Assembly: GCF_004920835.1 (NCBI RefSeq)
Contig: NZ_QFHO01000017.1
Coordinates: forward strand, 1 to 64,000
Source of the DNA: Stenotrophomonas maltophilia
Lineage (GTDB): Bacteria; Pseudomonadota; Gammaproteobacteria; Xanthomonadales; Xanthomonadaceae
Direction of reading: 5' to 3'
Length of the DNA stretch: 64,000 nucleotides
In this document: positions 17,879-25,842 of the stretch, piece after piece
Position numbering within the stretch: the first letter of the stretch is position 1
Layout: each line of letters starts with the position of its first letter
The notes under the pieces: model-generated
What the model saw: only the letters and a program-made list of their open reading frames with translations
Database searches by the model: none
What the model was told of the DNA's origin: nothing
Program-made: the position numbers and the translations under genes

Positions 17879-18571
17879 TCAGAACGGCGTCAGGCCGGAG
17901 TTGAAGAAGCGGCTCAGCCAGCCCATCGCGTTGGACTGCGCAACCGGGCCGCGACCGCCGTAGACGATGCGGGCTTCGGCCACGCGGCTGGAAGGAATGG
18001 TGTTGTCCTGGCTGATGTCGCCGGGACGGACGATGCCCTGCACCTGCACCAGTTCATCGCCCTGGTTCAGGCGCAGGTTCTTCTGTCCCTGCACCACCAG
18101 GTTGCCGTTGGGCAGGCGCTGGATCACGGTGACCGTGACGTTGCCCTGCAGGCGGTTGCTCTGCGCGCTGTTGCCCTTGCCGGTGAAGTCACGTGCACCC
18201 TTGGCCGAGGCGCTCAGAATGTCCTTGCCGCCCAGGGTGACCGGTGCGCCGAAGATGGACGGTGTGCCCAGGCTCAGGTTCGATTCCTTGTTGGTGGCGG
18301 TGTTGGCACTGGTCTGCGCGGTGGTGTTTTCCAGCAGGCTGATCGTCAGCAGGTCACCTACGTCGCGTGCGCGACGGTCCGAGTACAGCTGCAGGGTCGG
18401 GCCAGCGGCGTAGATCGCGCCAGCAGTCGGCTGGGCCTGCGGCGGCATGATCGGCTGGATCGGCGCCATCGTCGGGTAGGGGCGCACGTCACCCGCGATC
18501 ACGCAGCCACCGAGCAGGGCGGCCACGGCGCAGGCGAGGGCGGTACGGGCGAAGTTGGAAAGGGGCGACAT
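17879..18571 (-). CDS. flgH: FlgH, flagellar L-ring lipoprotein
   Basis: 230 residues. A lipobox LLGGC near residue 22 follows a signal peptide, so Cys is the lipidated first mature residue and the protein should sit in the outer membrane. Conserved FlgH parts include [16 protein letters not shown] and [24 protein letters not shown] strands. It forms the outer-membrane L ring. It lies in the flgG-L block, which has an internal sigma-54 promoter before flgG. Confidence 0.96.
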   Translation of the reverse strand: MSPLSNFARTALACAVAALLGGCVIAGDVRPYPTMAPIQPIMPPQAQPTAGAIYAAGPTLQLYSDRRARDVGDLLTISLLENTTAQTSANTATNKESNLSLGTPSIFGAPVTLGGKDILSASAKGARDFTGKGNSAQSNRLQGNVTVTVIQRLPNGNLVVQGQKNLRLNQGDELVQVQGIVRPGDISQDNTIPSSRVAEARIVYGGRGPVAQSNAMGWLSRFFNSGLTPF

Positions 18572-18593
18572 GGCGGTTTCCCGGTTGGGCCGG

Positions 18594-19379
18594 TCAGAGC
18601 TTGTTGTTGAGGTAGCCGAGCATCGAATCGGTGGTGGAGATCGCCTTAGCGTTCATTTCGTAGGCGCGCTGGGTTTCGATCATCGACACCAGCTCTTCCA
18701 CCACATTGACGTTGCTGCCTTCCAGCGCACCCTGCACCACGGTGCCCAGGCCATTGAGGCCGGGATTGCCGTTCTGTGCCGGACCAGAAGCGGTGGTCTC
18801 CAGGAACAGGTTCTCGCCGCGGGCCTGCAGGCCGGCCGGATTGACGAAGTCGGTCAGGGTCAGCGCGCCCACTTCCACCGAAGCGGCACCGTCGGCCATC
18901 TTCACGCTGATGGTGCCGTCGGTACCGATGGTGACTGACTGCGCGCCTTCGGGAATCTGGATGCCCGGCTGCACCGGATAGCCGCTGTTGGTGACCAGCT
19001 CGCTGTCCTGGTTGATCTTGAACGAGCCGTCACGGGTGTAGGCCGAGCTGCCATCGGGCATCTGTACTTCGAAGAAGCCGCGGCCGTTGACCATCACGTC
19101 CAGGGCGCGGCCGGTCTGCTGTTGGCCACCCTGCTCGAAGTTCTTGGCGGTGGCGACCACGCGCACGCCGGTGCCGAGCTGCAGGCCGGTCGGCAGCTGG
19201 GTCTGCGCCGAGGAGGAACCGCCGGGCTGGCGCACCTGCTGGTACAGCAGATCTTCGAAGCTGGCACGGTCCTGCTTGAAGCCGGTGGTGTTGGTGTTGG
19301 CGAGGTTGTTGGAAACCACCGACATGCGCATCTGCTGCGCATCCAGTCCGGTTTTTGCGATCCACAATGCCTGGTTCAT
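18594..19379 (-). CDS. flgG: FlgG, distal rod protein
   Basis: 261 residues with the rod-protein N-terminus (MNQALWIAKTGLDAQQMRM), the NNLANTNTTGFKQDRASFEDLLYQ motif, and the C-terminal SNVNVVEELVSMIETQRAYEMN helix shared by rod and hook proteins. AGGA lies 8 bases before the ATG. FlgG forms the distal rod that crosses the P and L rings. Its own sigma-54 promoter (19436-19451) sits in the 102-base gap to flgF and can drive flgGHIJKL independently of the flgB promoter. Confidence 0.96.
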   Translation of the reverse strand: MNQALWIAKTGLDAQQMRMSVVSNNLANTNTTGFKQDRASFEDLLYQQVRQPGGSSSAQTQLPTGLQLGTGVRVVATAKNFEQGGQQQTGRALDVMVNGRGFFEVQMPDGSSAYTRDGSFKINQDSELVTNSGYPVQPGIQIPEGAQSVTIGTDGTISVKMADGAASVEVGALTLTDFVNPAGLQARGENLFLETTASGPAQNGNPGLNGLGTVVQGALEGSNVNVVEELVSMIETQRAYEMNAKAISTTDSMLGYLNNKL

Positions 19380-19435
19380 CTTCGCTGTCCTGTCTGGTGA
19401 AGCCGGCCGCGTGGTGCGGCCCTTGGTATCGGGTG

Positions 19436-19451
19436 TGCAAGCGGTGTGCCA
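19436..19451 (-). promoter_or_regulatory. Internal sigma-54 promoter of flgGHIJKL
   Basis: Minus-strand TGGCACACCGCTTGCA is identical over all 16 bases to the flgB promoter at 23067-23082. It lies about 57 bases before the flgG ATG. Confidence 0.85.
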
Positions 19452-19471
19452 GCGCCGGCATCAACCGGCGC
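19452..19471 (-). terminator. Hairpin between flgF and the flgG promoter
   Basis: A GCGCCGG/CCGGCGC stem with a 6-base loop abuts the upstream edge of the flgG sigma-54 site. There is no T-run, so read-through from flgB-F is expected to be reduced at most. Confidence 0.4.
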
Positions 19472-19481
19472 CGGAATCCCG

Positions 19482-20231
19482 TCAGCTGCCCAGGCGCAGC
19501 AGGCTGTTGGCGCTGCGTGCGTTTTCGTCGCCGTGCTTGATCACCTGCACCTGCATTTCGTACTGGCGCTGCAGCTGGATCATCTGCACCAGTGCACCGG
19601 CAGCATCGACGTTGCTGCCTTCCAGCTGGCCGCTGTGCACCGCCGTGCCCTGTGCCGGGGCGAACGGCTGCAGCGGGTCGGTGTTGCGGAACAGGCCATC
19701 CAGGCCGCGCTCGAGGCGCTCATCCGGTGCCTGCACCACTTTGATGCGACCGATCTGCGCCATGGTCTGCGGGCCTTCGCCCTGCGGAATGATCGAGATC
19801 GTGCCGTCGGCACCGATCTCCATCGCCTGGTAGGGCGGTATGGCGATCGGATTGTTGTTGTCGTCCAGCACCGGGCGGCCGCTGGAGGTCACCAGCTGCC
19901 CGTTGGGTGTCACCGACAGCGCCGCGCCGCGCGTGTACGCTTCGCTGCCATCGCTGGACTGCACGGCCAGCCAGGTGCCGGTCTGCAGGGACAGATCCAG
20001 CGGCTTGCCGGTGATGTGCTGCGAGCCGGGCGTACGGTTGAACCCGGCGTCGACATGCAGCGCATCCACCCGCGAGGCAAAGCCCGGGCCACGGATCGGG
20101 AAGGCTTCGGTATTGGCCAGCGCTTCCTTGAAGCCAGGGGTATCCGAGTTGGCGAGATTGTGGCTGAGCGTACCCTGCGCCTGCAGGGAGGCGCGGGCAC
20201 CGGTCATCGCCACGTAAAGGGCTTTATCCAT
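19482..20231 (-). CDS. flgF: FlgF, proximal rod protein
   Basis: 249 residues. The N-terminus MDKALYVAMTGARASLQAQG and the motif HNLANSDTPGFKEALAN are rod signatures, and the C-terminus carries EGSNVDAAGALVQMIQLQRQ. FlgF is one of the proximal rod components between the MS ring and FlgG. It lies 32 bases after flgE with no promoter between. No strong ribosome site is visible, so coupling to flgE translation may matter. Confidence 0.95.
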   Translation of the reverse strand: MDKALYVAMTGARASLQAQGTLSHNLANSDTPGFKEALANTEAFPIRGPGFASRVDALHVDAGFNRTPGSQHITGKPLDLSLQTGTWLAVQSSDGSEAYTRGAALSVTPNGQLVTSSGRPVLDDNNNPIAIPPYQAMEIGADGTISIIPQGEGPQTMAQIGRIKVVQAPDERLERGLDGLFRNTDPLQPFAPAQGTAVHSGQLEGSNVDAAGALVQMIQLQRQYEMQVQVIKHGDENARSANSLLRLGS

Positions 20232-20263
20232 GCGGGGAGTTCCGTGGCAGGGTCAGCGCGTCA

Positions 20264-21487
20264 TCAACGGATGTTGATGACGGTCTGGGTGATCTGGTCC
20301 TGGGTGGTGATCATCTGCGCGTTGGCCTGGAAGTTGCGCTGCGCGGTGATCATGTTGACCAGCTGCTCGGTGAGGTCGACGGTGGACGCTTCCAGCGAGC
20401 CGGCCTGGATCTTGCCGAGGTTGGAGGTGTCCGGCATGCCGGTGCGTGGCGTGCCCGAGCTGAAGGTATCCACCCACAGGTTGTTGCCCTTCGATTCCAG
20501 TCCCTGCGGATTGTTGAAGGTGGTCAGCGCGACCTGGCCCAGCGGCTTGTCGGCACCGTTGGAGTAACGGGCGTAGACCACGCCGGTTTCCGACACGGTG
20601 ATTTCGTTGAGCTTGCCGGCGGCGTAGCCGTCCTGCTGGGTGTTGCGCAGAGCGAACTTCTCGCCGTACTGGGTCGAGCCGCTCACATCCAGCGTCATGT
20701 TCAGCACGCCTGCACCGGTGGTCGGGGTGAAGGTGCCCAGGCTGACCTTGCCGTTGGCCGGTGCGGTCAGCTTGCCGCTGTTGTCGAAGGTGACCGGGGT
20801 CGGCGCGCCAGCCGGCTGGCCATCGACGTAGTTGCGCACCGTCCATTCGTTCGGGTTGGCGCCCTTCACGAAGTAGGACACCTGGATGTGGCTTACGCCC
20901 AGCGAGTCGTACACGGTGATGCCACCGCTGGAGTGGTTGTAGCTGTTGGAATCGGTCGGGTCGAAGGTGGTGACCGTCGGCTGCTTGGCGTTGGCCGGCA
21001 GGGTGAAGCCGACCTTGACTTCGCTGGTCTGCTTCGGCGCGCTGTCGGTGGTCAGCAGCTGCAGGTCGACCATGCGGCCGGCGTCGAAGTTGGTGCCATC
21101 GGCGTTCGGCGCGAACACCTGCAGGCGTGCGCCCTGCGGGTTGATCACATAGCCGGACGGGTCGGTCTGGAAGTTGCCGGCGCGCGAGTACACGCGGGTG
21201 CCGTTCATGTTCATGGTGAAGAAGCCCTCACCGGAAATGGCCATGTCCAGGCTGCGCCCGGTCTGTTCGTTGTGGCCCTGCTTGAACTGCTGGGCGACGT
21301 TGGAGACGCGCACACCCGAACCGACCGCGTTCTTCGACAGGCCGTAGCCGGTGGCCGAGAACAGGTCGGCGAATTCCGCGCGCGATTCCTTGAAGCCGGT
21401 GGTGTTGACGTTGGCGACGTTGTTGGCGGTGACGCTCAGGTCGGAATTGGCGGCATTGATGCCGGACAGCGAGACATTGAAGCCCAT
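20264..21487 (-). CDS. flgE: FlgE, hook protein
   Basis: 407 residues from MGFNVSLSGINAANSDLSVT. It carries the NNVANVNTTGFKESRAEFADLF motif and a C-terminal STVDLTEQLVNMITAQRNFQ helix. AGGAG sits 6 bases before the ATG at 21485-21487, so the longer open frame is not used. FlgE polymerises into the flexible hook on the FlgD scaffold. Length is close to that of the Salmonella protein. Confidence 0.96.
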   Translation of the reverse strand: MGFNVSLSGINAANSDLSVTANNVANVNTTGFKESRAEFADLFSATGYGLSKNAVGSGVRVSNVAQQFKQGHNEQTGRSLDMAISGEGFFTMNMNGTRVYSRAGNFQTDPSGYVINPQGARLQVFAPNADGTNFDAGRMVDLQLLTTDSAPKQTSEVKVGFTLPANAKQPTVTTFDPTDSNSYNHSSGGITVYDSLGVSHIQVSYFVKGANPNEWTVRNYVDGQPAGAPTPVTFDNSGKLTAPANGKVSLGTFTPTTGAGVLNMTLDVSGSTQYGEKFALRNTQQDGYAAGKLNEITVSETGVVYARYSNGADKPLGQVALTTFNNPQGLESKGNNLWVDTFSSGTPRTGMPDTSNLGKIQAGSLEASTVDLTEQLVNMITAQRNFQANAQMITTQDQITQTVINIR

Positions 21488-21519
21488 GGGATGCTCCTGG
21501 TAAGTGCGGGGTGTGTGGC

Positions 21520-22203
21520 TCAGCTGACGCGGAGCACGTAGTCGATCGGGGCCGTGCCCAGGCCCTTGAGGTTCAGGTACAGGCCGTCGGACCCGACGGT
21601 CACGCTCTCCACCGGTGCCTGCACGAAGGTGGACAGCTTGGTGCTCTTGCCGGCGGTGTCGACGTGGTTGGCGACGATGGAATATTTGCCCGGCTCCATG
21701 CGCTTGCCGTTGGCATCCTTGCCATCCCACTTGAAGGCGGTTTCGCCGGCGGCCTTGGCTTCCACGCTCAGCGAAGTGACCTTGGCGCCATTGGCGTCGG
21801 TGATGTCCACGGTGACGATGCCAGCCGCCGGTGCTGCAACGGTGCCTTCCACCGTGCCTTCCTTTTCCAGCACCAGTTTTTCCGAAGGCACCAGCACCTG
21901 GTGGCCGACCAGCGCGGCGCCACGCAGCACCTGGTCGCTGGCCATCGATTCCTGGAAGCCCTTCACCGTCTTGTTCAGATCGGTGATGCCCTGTACGGTC
22001 GACATCTGCGCCATCTGCGCGACCATCTGCGTGTTGTCCATCGGCTTCAGCGGATCCTGGTGCTGCAGCTGCTCGGTCATCAGGCGCAGGAAATCGGCCT
22101 GGTCCAGCGTGTTCTTCTTTTTCGTGGCGTTGCTGTTGGGGGCATTCAGGCCGAGCGCGGAGTAGACGTCCTGGTTGGTCTGGTTGTTGACGGCGGTGGT
22201 CAT
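21520..22203 (-). CDS. flgD: FlgD, hook-cap scaffold protein
   Basis: 227 residues. The N-terminal part has LDQADFLRLMTEQLQHQDPL and NTQMVAQMAQMSTVQGI, both strongly conserved in FlgD. The C-terminal two-thirds are a beta-rich FLN/Tudor-like region (VEGTVAAPAAGIVTVDI, FKWDGKDANG). FlgD caps the growing hook and is lost when FlgK arrives. It lies between flgC and flgE in the flgB transcript. Confidence 0.95.
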   Translation of the reverse strand: MTTAVNNQTNQDVYSALGLNAPNSNATKKKNTLDQADFLRLMTEQLQHQDPLKPMDNTQMVAQMAQMSTVQGITDLNKTVKGFQESMASDQVLRGAALVGHQVLVPSEKLVLEKEGTVEGTVAAPAAGIVTVDITDANGAKVTSLSVEAKAAGETAFKWDGKDANGKRMEPGKYSIVANHVDTAGKSTKLSTFVQAPVESVTVGSDGLYLNLKGLGTAPIDYVLRVS

Positions 22204-22226
22204 GGCGGTATCCGGTGCTGCGGGCC

Positions 22227-22634
22227 TCAGCGGCCCATGGTCAGGGTGGCCAGGGCCAGTTCCTTGGCGGTGGTCAACATCTCCACGCCGGCCTGGTAAT
22301 TGCGCGAGGTCGAGATCAGGTTGACCATCTGTGCCACCGGATCGACGTCGGGCTGGTAGATGTAGCCATCGCCGTCGGCCAGCGGATGGCCCGGCTCATA
22401 GCGCTTGATCGGCGCCGCCTCGCTCTGGGTGATTTCCTTGACCTTCACCGACGTGATGTTCGGATCGTTCTTGCTGGTCACGGCCTGGAAGATCGGCTCC
22501 AGCGGCTTGTACACGGCGTCGGCGGAACCGGCCACGGTGTCGGCGTTGGAGAGGTTGGAGGCGATGGTGCTCATGCGCACCGACTGCGCCTGCAGCGCGG
22601 AGCCGGCGATGTCGAAGATCGGCAGGTTGCTCAT
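22227..22634 (-). CDS. flgC: FlgC, proximal rod protein
   Basis: 135 residues. The conserved N-terminus (IFDIAGSALQAQSVRMSTIA, SNLSNADT) and C-terminal PVAQMVNLISTSRNYQAGVE helix identify it. It forms the proximal rod with FlgB and FlgF. It follows flgB after 3 bases. Confidence 0.95.
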   Translation of the reverse strand: MSNLPIFDIAGSALQAQSVRMSTIASNLSNADTVAGSADAVYKPLEPIFQAVTSKNDPNITSVKVKEITQSEAAPIKRYEPGHPLADGDGYIYQPDVDPVAQMVNLISTSRNYQAGVEMLTTAKELALATLTMGR

Positions 22635-22637
22635 CGC

Positions 22638-23033
22638 TTATTGCCCCGTGATCGCGGTCAGCATGGAACGCACCTTGCTCTCGACGAAGCTGAGCGAAGC
22701 GCGGTATTCGAGTGCGGCACGGCCATAGGCGGCACGCTCGGCATCGGGATCGACGGTGTTGCCGTCCAGGCTGGGCTGCACGCCTTCGCGCGCGATCTGG
22801 AACGGGTTCAGGCCACTACTGATCTCGTAGTGCTGCTCGTTGGTGGTGGTCATCAGGCCGTTGGCATCCTGCCCCTGGGCATGGCGCAGGGCGGCATCGA
22901 AGTCCAGGTCCTGGGCCTTGTAGCCGGGAGTGTCGGCATTGCCGAGGTTGCTGGCGATCAGCTTCATCCGCTGTTCGCGCAACGGCATGGCCTGGGCGTG
23001 GACGCCCAGGTAGTCGGTAATCAGGTTGCGCAC
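22638..23033 (-). CDS. flgB: FlgB, proximal rod protein
   Basis: 131 residues read from a GTG at 23031-23033 that has GGGAG 6 bases upstream. The open frame continues to 23129, but that part has no ribosome site and would cross the promoter. Motifs include LREQRMKLIASNLGNADTPG and the C-terminal LEYRASLSFVESKVRSML. It is the first gene of the flgB-flgL series, 34 bases downstream of the sigma-54 element. Confidence 0.93.
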   Translation of the reverse strand: MRNLITDYLGVHAQAMPLREQRMKLIASNLGNADTPGYKAQDLDFDAALRHAQGQDANGLMTTTNEQHYEISSGLNPFQIAREGVQPSLDGNTVDPDAERAAYGRAALEYRASLSFVESKVRSMLTAITGQ

Positions 23034-23066
23034 GGTGCACTCCCACGGGAACGTTGCCCGGGAAGC

Positions 23067-23082
23067 TGCAAGCGGTGTGCCA
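23067..23082 (-). promoter_or_regulatory. Sigma-54 promoter of the flgB operon
   Basis: Minus-strand TGGCACACCGCTTGCA has the invariant -24 GG and -12 GC and is identical to the flgG promoter. The predicted start is about 22 bases before the flgB GTG. Confidence 0.85.
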
Positions 23083-23093
23083 AAACCTGAGGG

Positions 23094-23157
23094 GTAGTGC
23101 CGGCCGCTGGCCGGCAACCTCAGACACAACGGGTTGCCGGCCAGCGGCCGGCACTAC
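23094..23157. repeat. SMAG repeat dimer between cheV and flgB
   Basis: GTAGTGCCGGCCGCTGGCCGGCA-type element and an inverted copy ending CTAC. It starts 12 bases upstream of the flgB promoter and ends 16 bases beyond the cheV stop, so it can separate the sigma-28 transcript of cheV from the sigma-54 transcript of flgB. Confidence 0.85.
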
Positions 23158-23172
23158 CGTATCGAGGCGGCC

Positions 23173-24117
23173 CTACGCCGCCAGCGCCACCTTGCGCAGG
23201 CGATCCAGCACGAAGTCGGCGAGCTCGTGCGGCGAGTACTTGGCGACGAAGGCATTGGCGCCGACGCGCTCGACCATCGCATTGTTGAATACGCCCGACA
23301 GCGAGGTGTGCAGCAGCACGTACAGGCCGGCCAGGCCCGGGTGGCGCCGGATTTCCGTCGTGAGCGTGTAGCCGTCCATGGCCGGCATCTCGATGTCCGA
23401 GATGACCATGGCGTAGCGCTCGGCAGGGTTCTCGCCCGAGGCGTGTATCTGCAGCAGGTGGTCGAGCGCCTGCTTGCCATCGGAGAGCAGGGTGGCGCCC
23501 ACCCCCAGCTGGTCCAGTACGCTGCGGATCTGCTGGCGGGCCACGCGCGAGTCGTCCACCACCAGTACCTGCAACTGTGGGCCATCGGACGGCATCGCCA
23601 TCGCCGGGTCGAGCACGGCTTCGCCACGCACCTGGGCGATGTCGGCCAGCACGCTTTCGACGTCGATCACCTGGATCAGCTCGCCCTGGAAGCGGGTCAC
23701 CGCGGTCAGGTAGCTGGATTCGGCGCCCAGTTCCGGCGGCGGGTGGATGTCTTCCACCGCGATGTTGACGATGCGCTCCACGCCGCTGACCAGAAAGCCC
23801 TGGATCGAGCGGTTGAATTCGGTGACGACCAGGTAGCCGGGCGCGGTATCGGCATCCGGCTCGCGCTCGGGGTGGCCGATCGCCAGGCCCAGGTCCAGCA
23901 CCGGCACCGAGCGGCCGCGCACGTCGGCCACGCCAGCGAACTGGCCGGGCAGGCCGGGCACCTGGAACAATTCCGGACGGCGCAGGACTTCCTGCACCTT
24001 GAAGACATTGACGCCAAAAAGCTGACGTCCGCCGAGGCGGAACAGCAGCAGCGCCAGGCGATTGTGGCCGGCCAGTCGGGTCCGCTGGTCGATCCGGTTG
24101 AGCAGGTCATGGGACAT
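23173..24117 (-). CDS. cheV: CheV, chemotaxis coupling protein with receiver
   Basis: 314 residues: a CheW-like domain (about 15-165, with GVADVRGRSVPVLDL), then a receiver (about 183-305) with acidic pair 188-189 (VVDDSR), phospho-acceptor D241 (VISDIEMP) and Lys in VAKYS. CheV couples receptors to CheA and tunes adaptation. The opening SHDLLNRIDQRTRLAGHNRL matches the family, so the ATG at 24117 is right, yet no ribosome site precedes it. A sigma-28 promoter places the transcript start within a base or two of the ATG, suggesting a leaderless mRNA. Confidence 0.95.
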   Translation of the reverse strand: MSHDLLNRIDQRTRLAGHNRLALLLFRLGGRQLFGVNVFKVQEVLRRPELFQVPGLPGQFAGVADVRGRSVPVLDLGLAIGHPEREPDADTAPGYLVVTEFNRSIQGFLVSGVERIVNIAVEDIHPPPELGAESSYLTAVTRFQGELIQVIDVESVLADIAQVRGEAVLDPAMAMPSDGPQLQVLVVDDSRVARQQIRSVLDQLGVGATLLSDGKQALDHLLQIHASGENPAERYAMVISDIEMPAMDGYTLTTEIRRHPGLAGLYVLLHTSLSGVFNNAMVERVGANAFVAKYSPHELADFVLDRLRKVALAA

Positions 24118-24124
24118 GGCTGCT

Positions 24125-24152
24125 GTATCGGCGTGGTGGCTGCAGAACTTGA
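24125..24152 (-). promoter_or_regulatory. Sigma-28 promoter of cheV
   Basis: Minus strand TCAAGTTC, 12 bases, GCCGATAC. The half-sites and 12-base spacing parallel the fliS promoter. The -10 ends 7 bases before the cheV ATG. Confidence 0.7.
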
Positions 24153-24188
24153 GGGCGCTCTGCCGACCGCGCGCTCCGCACCGTTTTT

Positions 24189-24276
24189 GTAGAGTCGACT
24201 GTTGGTCGACTGCTCTTTGATCCGATCGCGGGAAACCCCGCGCTTCGCGCGAAAGTCGACCAACAGTCGACTCTAC
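24189..24276. repeat. SMAG repeat dimer between cheV and flgA
   Basis: Begins GTAGAGTCGACTGTTGGTC and ends in the inverted form at CTAC, with a central GCGGGA-AACCC-GCGCTT portion. It is a near copy of the element at 4172-4249. Confidence 0.85.
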
Positions 24277-24326
24277 CCATCCGGCCCCATTCCCATCCCG
24301 GTCCCGATCAATACGCCCCGCCGCTC

Positions 24327-24342
24327 TGGCACACCCCTTGCA
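24327..24342 (+). promoter_or_regulatory. Sigma-54 promoter of flgA
   Basis: TGGCACACCCCTTGCA matches the -24/-12 consensus and differs from the flgB/flgG promoters at one spacer base. It lies 36 bases before the flgA ATG. Confidence 0.85.
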
Positions 24343-24378
24343 CGCACCTGGGCCAGGTCTTACCGATAAGGAGGCGCC

Positions 24379-25035
24379 ATGCGCCGGCTCACATCTCTAT
24401 TGGCCATCGCGCTGGCGCTGGCCCCGCCGTTGGCGGCCGCTGCCGACTGGCAGCCGGTGGCCAGCATCCGCGCGGCAGCGTTGTCGACGCTGGCGGCCGG
24501 CAGCGAGGGTGAGGCCCAGGTGGCCGATGCATTGCGCCTGCCCAGGTGCGGTAGTGCGCTGCAGGTGCAGCCGACCGCCAACACCACGGTCGAGGTCAGC
24601 TGCCCCGATGCCGGTGGCTGGCGCCTGTTCGTGCCAGTAAAGGTGCGGCGCAACCAGACCGTGCTGGTGCTCAACCGTGGAATCGGCACTGGAGAAACCC
24701 TCACTGCCGCCGATATCACCACTGCCCAGCGTGATGCCGCCCGGATTGCCGGTGCGGTGCTGGCCGATCCCAATGCGGCGATCGGCCGCATTGCCCGTCG
24801 TCCGTTGCAGGCCGGGGCCTTGCTGTCGAACAACGATCTGGTGGTGCAGCGTCTCATCAAGCGTGGAGACAATGTGGCCCTGGTTTCGCGTCGCGGCTCG
24901 GTCGAGGTCCGCATTGCCGGCCGCGCGATGGGTGATGCCGGTGAGAACGAACGGGTTTCGGTAGAGAACCTGTCCTCGCGGCGGATCGTGCAGGGCACGG
25001 TCGATGCCGCAGGTGACGTAATCGTGGCGCGTTGA
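24379..25035 (+). CDS. flgA: FlgA, P-ring assembly chaperone
   Basis: 218 residues with a signal peptide (about 1-21, ending AAAAD). The C-terminal SAF/FlgA part includes VLVLNRGIGTGETLTAADI, RIARRPLQAGALLSNNDL and the family-typical VSRRGSVEVRIAGRAMGDA. FlgA works in the periplasm to assist FlgI assembly into the P ring. A GGAG-type ribosome site (AAGGAGGC) lies 6 bases before the ATG. It diverges from the flgB operon and has its own sigma-54 promoter; flgM behind it has a sigma-28 promoter as well. Confidence 0.95.
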   Translation: MRRLTSLLAIALALAPPLAAAADWQPVASIRAAALSTLAAGSEGEAQVADALRLPRCGSALQVQPTANTTVEVSCPDAGGWRLFVPVKVRRNQTVLVLNRGIGTGETLTAADITTAQRDAARIAGAVLADPNAAIGRIARRPLQAGALLSNNDLVVQRLIKRGDNVALVSRRGSVEVRIAGRAMGDAGENERVSVENLSSRRIVQGTVDAAGDVIVAR

Positions 25036-25053
25036 ATTACTGCAGAATATCCC

Positions 25054-25080
25054 TAAAGATCACGGCCCTGCGGCCGTTAT
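25054..25080 (+). promoter_or_regulatory. Sigma-28 promoter of flgM-flgN
   Basis: TAAAGATC, 11 bases, GCCGTTAT. The -10 equals that of the flagellin operon. The spacer and -10 together form an ACGGCC/GGCCGT inverted repeat. Confidence 0.75.
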
Positions 25081-25110
25081 CCCTTGTGTACGGCAACTCC
25101 AGGACACCCC

Positions 25111-25416
25111 ATGAGCCAGAAAATCGACGGCAACCTGCAGGTCCCCCAGGCACTGCGCAGCGTGACGACCCCGGCCAACAAGCCCGGCGTCAGCAGCGAT
25201 GCGCCGACCCGTCCGGTCGAGGCGGCCGATAGCCTGCGCCTGACCGGCGAGGCCACCAATCTGCAGGCCATCGAGCGTGAGCTGACCACCGCACCGGCGA
25301 TCGACGCCCAGCGCGTGGCGGCCGTGCGCGAATCGCTGCAGAACGGCACCTACAAGATCAATCCGGACGCGATTGCTTCGCGCATGCTCGAGCTGGACCA
25401 GCAGCTGCACGGATGA
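25111..25416 (+). CDS. flgM: FlgM, anti-sigma-28 factor
   Basis: 101 residues from MSQKIDG (AGGA 7 bases upstream). The N-terminal half is disordered and polar; the C-terminal half has the FliA-binding helices (ATNLQAIERELTTA, AQRVAAVRESLQNGTYKIN, IASRMLELDQQL). FlgM holds FliA inactive until the hook is finished, then is exported. Its own sigma-28 promoter gives the classic negative feedback loop. The stop overlaps the flgN-like start. Confidence 0.93.
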   Translation: MSQKIDGNLQVPQALRSVTTPANKPGVSSDAPTRPVEAADSLRLTGEATNLQAIERELTTAPAIDAQRVAAVRESLQNGTYKINPDAIASRMLELDQQLHG

Positions 25417-25751
25417 CCGCGGCGATGAGCGAGCCGCTGCAGCGCCTTGCCCAGGCCCTGGACGTTGAACGCCAGGCCCTGGTCGAGCACGACGTGCACG
25501 CCCTGATCCGGGCTACCGGTGCCAAGCTGGAAGCGCTGCGTGCGCTGGAAGGCGCGCCGCCGGTCGGCGAGGGCGAACAGCTGCAGGAACTGGCCGAGCG
25601 CAACCGCGCCAACGGCGTACTGCTGTCGCGGCGACGCCGCGAGGTCAACTGGGCACTGCGCCAGCTGGGCCGCACCGAGGACGCCTCGGCCTACGATGCC
25701 AAGGGCCAGTCGCATACGGTCACTGCGCGCCGCCCACTCGCCGTCGCCTGA
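25413..25751 (+). CDS. flgN: FlgN-like export chaperone of FlgK/FlgL
   Basis: 112 residues, helical, with an N-terminal Leu/Gln/Val-rich amphipathic helix (PLQRLAQALDVERQALVEHD) and a conserved-looking LAERNRANGVLLSRRRREVNWAL segment. It overlaps flgM by 4 bases, the usual flgM-flgN arrangement. FlgN keeps the hook-filament junction proteins soluble before export. Similarity within the family is low, so position carries much of the call. Confidence 0.85.
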   Translation: MTAAMSEPLQRLAQALDVERQALVEHDVHALIRATGAKLEALRALEGAPPVGEGEQLQELAERNRANGVLLSRRRREVNWALRQLGRTEDASAYDAKGQSHTVTARRPLAVA

Positions 25752-25842
25752 CGCGACGGCGGTCGCACAACCCATTCCGGCGGGCTGAAGCCCGCTGCAT
25801 GACCGCGTATATTGGGCGCCTGTTCGAACGTCCCGAGTCGCC

